Part shown: positions 14,981 to 19,555 of the stretch, piece after piece | Layout of the letters: the number at the start of each line of letters is the position of its first letter | Position numbering within the stretch: position 1 is the stretch's first letter | NCBI GenBank assembly: GCA_946479435.1 | Contig: CAMLFX010000061.1 | Location: 1-19,555 of the forward strand | DNA length: 19,555 bases | From: an uncultured Sphingobacteriales bacterium | GTDB lineage: Bacteria; Bacteroidota; Bacteroidia; Chitinophagales; Chitinophagaceae | Reading direction: 5' to 3' | The notes under the pieces: model-generated | What the model was told of the DNA's origin: nothing | The model's input: only the letters and a program-made list of their open reading frames with translations | Databases searched by the model: none | Translations under genes and position numbers: made by a program

Positions 14981-15727
14981 ATGTCAGCAAACCTATGCAT
15001 TGATTGGGGTAACAGCCGTGTTAAGGCTGCTATAATAGACGCTCAGGACAAAATAATAGAATCGCGCAGTTTTGATGATAGTGATGCAGGAGAGGAATTG
15101 TCGGAAATGCTGGAAAGCTACGCCCCTAAAAAGGGTATTCTTTGCTCGGTAACAAATCATTCACCGGAAATTGAACAAGCACTTGCCAGTCAGCTAAAAT
15201 CGTTTATAAAACTTACTAATTCTACGCATGTACCTATTATGAATGCGTACACATCGGCTGAAACCCTTGGGGCCGACAGGCTGGGTTTGGCCGTGGCCGC
15301 CTACATGATGAACCCTGAAAAGAACAACCTTGTAATAAGCGCAGGAACATGCATAACTTACAATTTCGTACAAAAGAATAAAGCTTTCAGGGGTGGTGTC
15401 ATTTCACCAGGCCTGCAAATGCGCCTGCAAGCCATGCATCATTTCACAGATAAACTGCCCGTTGTAAAACTGGATGGTGAAACGCTTTTATTAGGCTATG
15501 ATACTGAAACCTGTATGCGTAGCGGTGCTATATTTGGCGCCGCGGCCGAAATTGATGGAATCGTAACTGAATTTGAAGCACAATACCCCGACTTTAACGC
15601 CATATTAACTGGCGGTGATGCTCCCTTATTTGCGGGCAAATTGAAAAGTAAGATATTTGCAGACCCTGACCTGCTTTTGAAGGGGCTAAACCTAATTCTA
15701 AAACATAATGTGCCGCAACTATACTAA
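14981..15727 (+). CDS. coaX: Type III pantothenate kinase CoaX
   Basis: Cytoplasmic kinase phosphorylating pantothenate, the first step of coenzyme A synthesis; ASKHA fold, 248 residues. Motifs seen: CIDWGNSRVK (6-15) for phosphate binding, TLGADRLG (95-102) with the catalytic Asp99, the second phosphate motif ISAGTCITYN (119-128), GGVISPGLQMRL (138-149) and TGGDA (210-214). In the second phosphate motif Ser120 stands where most family members have Asp (DxGT), a deviation worth checking. The gene overlaps the next one by 20 bases and begins the coaX–outer-membrane protein–lptC run, an arrangement I know from other Bacteroidota. No exact promoter motif is visible in the 88-base upstream spacer, so it may be read through from the upstream gene. 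Confidence 0.94.
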   Translation: MSANLCIDWGNSRVKAAIIDAQDKIIESRSFDDSDAGEELSEMLESYAPKKGILCSVTNHSPEIEQALASQLKSFIKLTNSTHVPIMNAYTSAETLGADRLGLAVAAYMMNPEKNNLVISAGTCITYNFVQKNKAFRGGVISPGLQMRLQAMHHFTDKLPVVKLDGETLLLGYDTETCMRSGAIFGAAAEIDGIVTEFEAQYPDFNAILTGGDAPLFAGKLKSKIFADPDLLLKGLNLILKHNVPQLY

Positions 15728-17018
15728 GCACGCTTTCGTATTTATATCTGTTTCCCTGGCTGCTTCGTCGGCAATTGCACAAAATATACGTAATGGTGAA
15801 AACGCTCCTTATTCCAGATTTGGTATAGGGGAGCAAAAAAGTGGTACTAATACCCTGCTAAAGGGAATGGGTAGCATATCAGGGGCCTATTCAAGCCCAT
15901 TTGCAGTAAATACTGAAAACCCGGCATCTTACGCCTCGTTGAAGCTAACTACATACGAGGCGGGTGGTGAGGGAAGCACCCGCACCATGCATACCGGTAA
16001 CCAGACGTACACAAGCGGGATGGGTTCATTATCGTACTTTAACATTGGAATACCTGTAGGCAAACATGTGGGAGTTGCTATAGGTTTAAGGCCAATGAGC
16101 AGAGTGTATTATTCTCTTAACGATACTTTGGTAACCCCGGGTTTCGGCCAGGGCATTTACCGCTACGATGGCGGAGGTTCGCTCAACTATGGCTATCTGG
16201 GTGCAGCAGGCAAAATAAAGGGGTTTAGTTTTGGTGCAAATGTTGGCTATGTATTCGGAACCATTGATAAGGTACGTTCACTAGTAGCCTACAACGATAC
16301 AGAGAAGGTTCAAAACACAATATTTGTCAATTCTAACCAGATAGGTGGTATTTACTGGAAAGCAGGTGCTTTGTATGAAACCAAATTAACTACCAAATTG
16401 GGCATGCGCATTGGTGGTACGGTAACACTAAGCCAACAATTGCGCGCTAAGGTTGATGAATTATGGATGAGCCAATCTAATGCTTCAACAGTATTAAATT
16501 CTTCCGGCGAACAAGTATATGTTACCGATACTGTTTTTGGCAATTTTGATGTACGTGATAAAGTAATACTCCCATCCACTTATAATTTTGGTGTACATAT
16601 TACAGGTACAGATAAATGGATGGCAGGTGTTGACTTTACCGCAACCCAATGGAGCCAGTTCCGTAATTATGGCAATAGCCTTGATTCGGTTGCAGACCAA
16701 ACTATGAAAATAGCGGTAGGCGGCGAGTACACCCCCAATGCAGCCAGTTTGCGCAAATACTTTCAACGTGTAACCTACCGTCTTGGATTTTATTACGGAA
16801 CTGATTATGTACGCCTGCGCAATACAGACATGAACTACTACGCTATAACTGCAGGTATGAGTTTGCCCTTCAAACGTAGTACTGACAGGCTGCATACTGC
16901 TATTGAAATTGGCAAACGCGGCACAGAGGTTAACGGACTTATAAGGGAAAACTTTGTACGCTTCTCATTGGGAATATCGCTGAACGATAAATGGTTCATC
17001 AAACGCAAATATGAGTAA
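15708..17018 (+). CDS. Outer-membrane beta-barrel protein (FadL/PorV-like)
   Basis: Predicted outer-membrane barrel of 436 residues. The signal peptide covers 1-24 (MCRNYTKHAFVFISVSLAASSAIA). The mature N-terminus NAPYSRFGIGEQ…LKGMGSISGAY…FAVNTENPASYASL resembles the start of FadL/PorV-type Bacteroidota barrels, where a small N-terminal region precedes the NPA(S) motif. Alternating hydrophobic/aromatic strands run to the end, which closes with NFVRFSLGISLNDKWFIKRKYE, an aromatic-rich terminal strand. It starts inside coaX (20-base overlap) and its last 8 bases overlap lptC, so the three are translationally coupled. The link to LptC suggests an envelope-assembly or lipid role, but the substrate is unknown. 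It is not LptD: it is far too short and lacks its periplasmic domain. Confidence 0.83.
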   Translation: MCRNYTKHAFVFISVSLAASSAIAQNIRNGENAPYSRFGIGEQKSGTNTLLKGMGSISGAYSSPFAVNTENPASYASLKLTTYEAGGEGSTRTMHTGNQTYTSGMGSLSYFNIGIPVGKHVGVAIGLRPMSRVYYSLNDTLVTPGFGQGIYRYDGGGSLNYGYLGAAGKIKGFSFGANVGYVFGTIDKVRSLVAYNDTEKVQNTIFVNSNQIGGIYWKAGALYETKLTTKLGMRIGGTVTLSQQLRAKVDELWMSQSNASTVLNSSGEQVYVTDTVFGNFDVRDKVILPSTYNFGVHITGTDKWMAGVDFTATQWSQFRNYGNSLDSVADQTMKIAVGGEYTPNAASLRKYFQRVTYRLGFYYGTDYVRLRNTDMNYYAITAGMSLPFKRSTDRLHTAIEIGKRGTEVNGLIRENFVRFSLGISLNDKWFIKRKYE

Positions 17019-17601
17019 ATGCGTAAAAAAAATCGCACAAATATATACCCGGAGCCTTCTTCCGGGTTTTGTGTTTTTGATATTACTGTGTGCGTCCTGC
17101 AAAAACGATCCCAAGGAGATAGACCGCCTTGTGAACAAAAGCACCATACAGGAAGATATTGCACATGATGTCACCATCATTTTCAGCAAAAATGGTAAAA
17201 CCTCGGCAAGGCTTTATGCTAAGGAATTTGTTAGAAACGAAGTAGCCAGACCTCCGTTCACCGACCTGAAAAAAGGTATAAAAATGGAGTTTTTCGATGA
17301 TAGCCTGCGCGTAGAAAGTACGCTAACAGCGCTTTACGCCCGATACTATGAGAAACAAGGAAACATATTAATACGTGACAGCATTGTTGTAGTAAATAAA
17401 AAGGGCGAACGCCTACAAACGCAAGAGCTTATATACAACCAAAGTATAAAGAAATTCTACACTGAAAAATTTGTACGCATACACACACCTACCCAAGTAA
17501 TGTTTGGTGATGGACTTGAAGCAAATGAAGATTTTACCTGGTACGAAATCAAACATCCGAAAGGTATCATGCAGGTAGATAAAACCGAACTACCCGAATG
17601 A
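17011..17601 (+). CDS. lptC: LPS export protein LptC
   Basis: Component of the lipopolysaccharide export bridge between the inner-membrane LptBFG transporter and LptA/LptD. The 196 residues begin with a basic N-terminus and a hydrophobic segment (~17-29), then Cys30 in LLCASCKNDPKE, a lipobox-like site with Cys rather than Leu at -3. The periplasmic part is a beta-jellyroll type: DVTIIFSKNGKTSARLYAKE, GIKMEFFDDSLRVESTLTA, LYARYYEKQGNILIRDSIVV and MFGDGLEA are the typical LptA/C/OstA-like strand repeats. It overlaps the barrel gene by 8 bases (ATGAGTAA). E. coli LptC keeps an uncleaved anchor; here a lipid anchor or a plain signal anchor are both possible. Confidence 0.9.
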   Translation: MSKCVKKIAQIYTRSLLPGFVFLILLCASCKNDPKEIDRLVNKSTIQEDIAHDVTIIFSKNGKTSARLYAKEFVRNEVARPPFTDLKKGIKMEFFDDSLRVESTLTALYARYYEKQGNILIRDSIVVVNKKGERLQTQELIYNQSIKKFYTEKFVRIHTPTQVMFGDGLEANEDFTWYEIKHPKGIMQVDKTELPE

Positions 17602-17651
17602 ATTACCCAATATCCCCTGCCTGTTCACCCTTTTCCTATGGTTTCATTTGC

Positions 17652-17659
17652 TATTTTTG
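17652..17659 (+). promoter_or_regulatory. Bacteroidota-type -7 motif TATTTTTG for the S46 peptidase gene
   Basis: TATTTTTG matches TAnnTTTG exactly, 34 bases before ATG 17694, in the 92-base spacer after lptC. A -33 TTG is not evident. It supports separate transcription of the peptidase gene. Confidence 0.5.
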
Positions 17660-17693
17660 CGGCTTGCATATTTCAAACTATTAATATTTCATA

Positions 17694-19555
17694 ATGAAAA
17701 AATTACTATTATCAATTTTTGCCATTACCAGTATGCTATCGGTACGTGCCGATGAGGGCATGTGGATACCAATGCTTATTGGCAAAAACTATGATGAGAT
17801 GGTAAATATGGGTTTAAAACTTAGCAAAGAAGACCTGTATAGCATCAATAAAAGCAGCATAAAAGACGCTGTTATACAGTTTGGTGGTGGTTGCACCGGA
17901 GAAATCATTTCTCCCAACGGCCTGCTGATAACCAATCATCACTGCGGATATAGCGCTATTGCATCACTTAGCACAGTTGAAAAAAATTATCTTGATAATG
18001 GTTTCTGGGCATATAATTATAACCAGGAATTACCTGCAGAGGGTATAACAGCACTTTTTCTGGAACGAATTGAAGATGTTACCAACCAAATACCCAAAGA
18101 AACAAGGAGATTAAAGGGCGAAAAGCTTGCAAAAAAAATAGAAGAAGTAAAAAAGAAAATAGAAGACAACGCTTCTGAAAACAAAAAATATACAACCAGC
18201 GTAAAGGAATACTTTAATGGTAATCAATATCTGCTGCTAGTTTATAAAAAATATACCGACGTGCGCTTGGTAGGCACACCACCAAAATCATTAGGCAAGT
18301 TTGGTGGTGACACCGACAACTGGATGTGGCCCCGCCATACAGCAGACTTTTCAATGTTTCGCGTATATGCAAACAAAGACAACGAGCCTGCCGACTACTC
18401 AGCTGATAATGTTCCCTTGAAGTCAAAACGCTATTTACCTATTTCGATAAAAGGTGTAAGCGAAGGTGATTTTGCCATGATATTTGGATACCCCGGCCGT
18501 ACAAACAGGTATGAAATATCGGAAGGTGTATCATTAGCTATTAACGAGGTAAATCCTTCAATTGTAAAGATCCGGGAAAAGCGGTTGGCTATTATGCAAC
18601 AACATATGGATGCGGACAAATCAGTATATCTGAAGCTTACTTCTATGTATGCTAGTATATCTAACTACTGGAAATATTTCATTGGCCAAACAGAACAGCT
18701 GAAACGCCTGAAAGTAGTTGAGCAAAAAGCTGCTGCTGAAAAACAGTTTACTACATGGGCAGCTAAAAATGAGCCGGAATATAAAACGATTGTAAATGAA
18801 TATAGCAATGTCTATAAAAAATTTCAACCATACGCCAAGCATGCAATTTACTATTCAGAAGCTTTCAGGGCGCCTGTGCTAAGCAAAATTGCAGCTTCAG
18901 TAGAGCCACTTCAAAAGGAACTTGCAAAAGAAAAACCAAATAAGGACTCTGTAAGCAAATTTGCGAAAGCTGTAAAAACCAGTTATACAAGCAATATAAA
19001 GTTCTATGATGCGGGTACGGATAAAGATCTTTTCGCTGCGATGACCAAGATGTTCTATAACGATATACCTCAAGCACAACAACCAGATATATATCAGAAC
19101 GTTATTTTAAAAAATTATGGCGGCAATACCGATAAAGCCTATGCTGAATATACACAATATGTGTACAATAATACATTGTTACTGGATAGTAACAAGATCA
19201 ACGATCTAACAAACAACCCGTCGCTCGATAAAATAAACAATGATCCGGCTGTAGCCTATGCGGTAAGCTTTATAGACAATTACAAAAATAAAATTGAGGA
19301 TAAAGCAAAAGTGTATTCTAAACGTAAACAAGAATTGAGCAAATTGTATGTGAAAGGCTTGATGGAGCAAAACAAGAATAAATTGTTTTATCCTGATGCT
19401 AACTCTACCATGCGTATAACCTATGGTAAGGTGTTGGGTTATGACCCTCAGGATGCCGTGCACTATGATTATTTCACTACACTTGATGGTTTTGCTGCTA
19501 AATATAAGCCAAACGATGGCGAATTTGATGCACCACAAGAGATATTGGAGCTTTA
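17694..19555 (+). CDS. S46 family dipeptidyl peptidase (DPP7/DPP11-like), C-terminus outside window
   Basis: Exported serine exopeptidase that removes dipeptides from peptide N-termini, a typical route of peptide feeding in Bacteroidota. A signal peptide covers residues 1-19 (MKKLLLSIFAITSMLSVRA-DEG), and DEGMWIP is the usual mature N-terminus. His83 in TNHHCG and Asp217 in the block GGDTDNWMWPRHTADF match two members of the catalytic triad. The helical lid domain (~280-560) contains long charged helices. The third triad residue, Ser in a GNSGSP-like motif, is expected near residue 650; only 620 codons are visible before the window ends, so it is not seen. The residue that separates DPP7 (hydrophobic) from DPP11 (Asp/Glu) specificity also lies beyond the end. 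ATG 17694 is supported by the signal peptide and by a promoter motif 34 bases upstream. Confidence 0.95.
   Translation, partial: MKKLLLSIFAITSMLSVRADEGMWIPMLIGKNYDEMVNMGLKLSKEDLYSINKSSIKDAVIQFGGGCTGEIISPNGLLITNHHCGYSAIASLSTVEKNYLDNGFWAYNYNQELPAEGITALFLERIEDVTNQIPKETRRLKGEKLAKKIEEVKKKIEDNASENKKYTTSVKEYFNGNQYLLLVYKKYTDVRLVGTPPKSLGKFGGDTDNWMWPRHTADFSMFRVYANKDNEPADYSADNVPLKSKRYLPISIKGVSEGDFAMIFGYPGRTNRYEISEGVSLAINEVNPSIVKIREKRLAIMQQHMDADKSVYLKLTSMYASISNYWKYFIGQTEQLKRLKVVEQKAAAEKQFTTWAAKNEPEYKTIVNEYSNVYKKFQPYAKHAIYYSEAFRAPVLSKIAASVEPLQKELAKEKPNKDSVSKFAKAVKTSYTSNIKFYDAGTDKDLFAAMTKMFYNDIPQAQQPDIYQNVILKNYGGNTDKAYAEYTQYVYNNTLLLDSNKINDLTNNPSLDKINNDPAVAYAVSFIDNYKNKIEDKAKVYSKRKQELSKLYVKGLMEQNKNKLFYPDANSTMRITYGKVLGYDPQDAVHYDYFTTLDGFAAKYKPNDGEFDAPQEILEL

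Noticed and set aside
18214..19538. Minus-strand open frames within the S46 peptidase gene
   Set aside because: They lie entirely within the well-supported peptidase frame and show no domain or signal.
1..19555. Defence system, prophage, insertion sequence or CRISPR array
   Set aside because: No transposase, integrase, repeat-spacer pattern or defence gene is seen; the genes are housekeeping or envelope families with uniform codon use by eye.

Overview
This 19.6 kb window looks like an ordinary chromosomal stretch of a Bacteroidota bacterium. The evidence is moderately AT-rich DNA, Bacteroidota-typical families (S46 and S9 dipeptidyl peptidases, Big_5 lipoproteins, DUF983, a coaX–outer-membrane-protein–lptC run), and several exact TAnnTTTG promoter motifs placed just upstream of genes. 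A Chitinophagales/Chitinophagaceae-like origin is plausible but cannot be proved here. I see no tRNA, rRNA, CRISPR array, insertion sequence, phage gene or integration scar, and no gene-free stretch longer than about 125 bases.

Layout, left to right. Positions 1-3561, minus strand: a partial S9 dipeptidyl-peptidase-type enzyme, preceded by an Ig-like (Big_5) lipoprotein. Positions 3665-4207, plus: an exported glutathione-peroxidase-like protein, closed by a perfect 18-bp palindromic terminator shared with the convergent gene. Positions 4273-9730, minus: a small exported proline-rich basic protein, a biotin carboxylase, a DUF983 membrane protein, UvrC, a small lipoprotein and YqgE/AlgH. Positions 9875-11482, plus: a ZIP metal transporter and a TraB/GumN protein in an apparent operon, ending 2 bases from the convergent next gene. 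Positions 11485-13569, minus: a MraY/WecA-family phosphoglycosyl transferase and the MeaB GTPase. Positions 13615-17601, plus: an O-antigen ligase-like protein, type III pantothenate kinase, an outer-membrane beta-barrel protein and LptC. Positions 17694-19555, plus: a partial S46 dipeptidyl peptidase, cut before its catalytic serine.

Three themes link the genes. (1) Cell envelope and surface glycan: the WecA-like transferase, the O-antigen ligase-like protein, LptC, the outer-membrane protein and the lipoproteins. (2) Acyl-CoA and cofactor metabolism: the biotin carboxylase, CoaX (first step of CoA synthesis) and MeaB (guardian of B12-dependent methylmalonyl-CoA mutase), which together fit a propionyl-CoA to succinyl-CoA route. 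(3) Peptide use: the S9 and S46 exopeptidases at the two ends.

I did not find a convincing undescribed system. The points most worth a second look are residue changes in conserved motifs (CoaX, glutathione peroxidase), the ZIP–TraB/GumN pairing, the small basic polyproline protein, and a lipobox-like cysteine in LptC.
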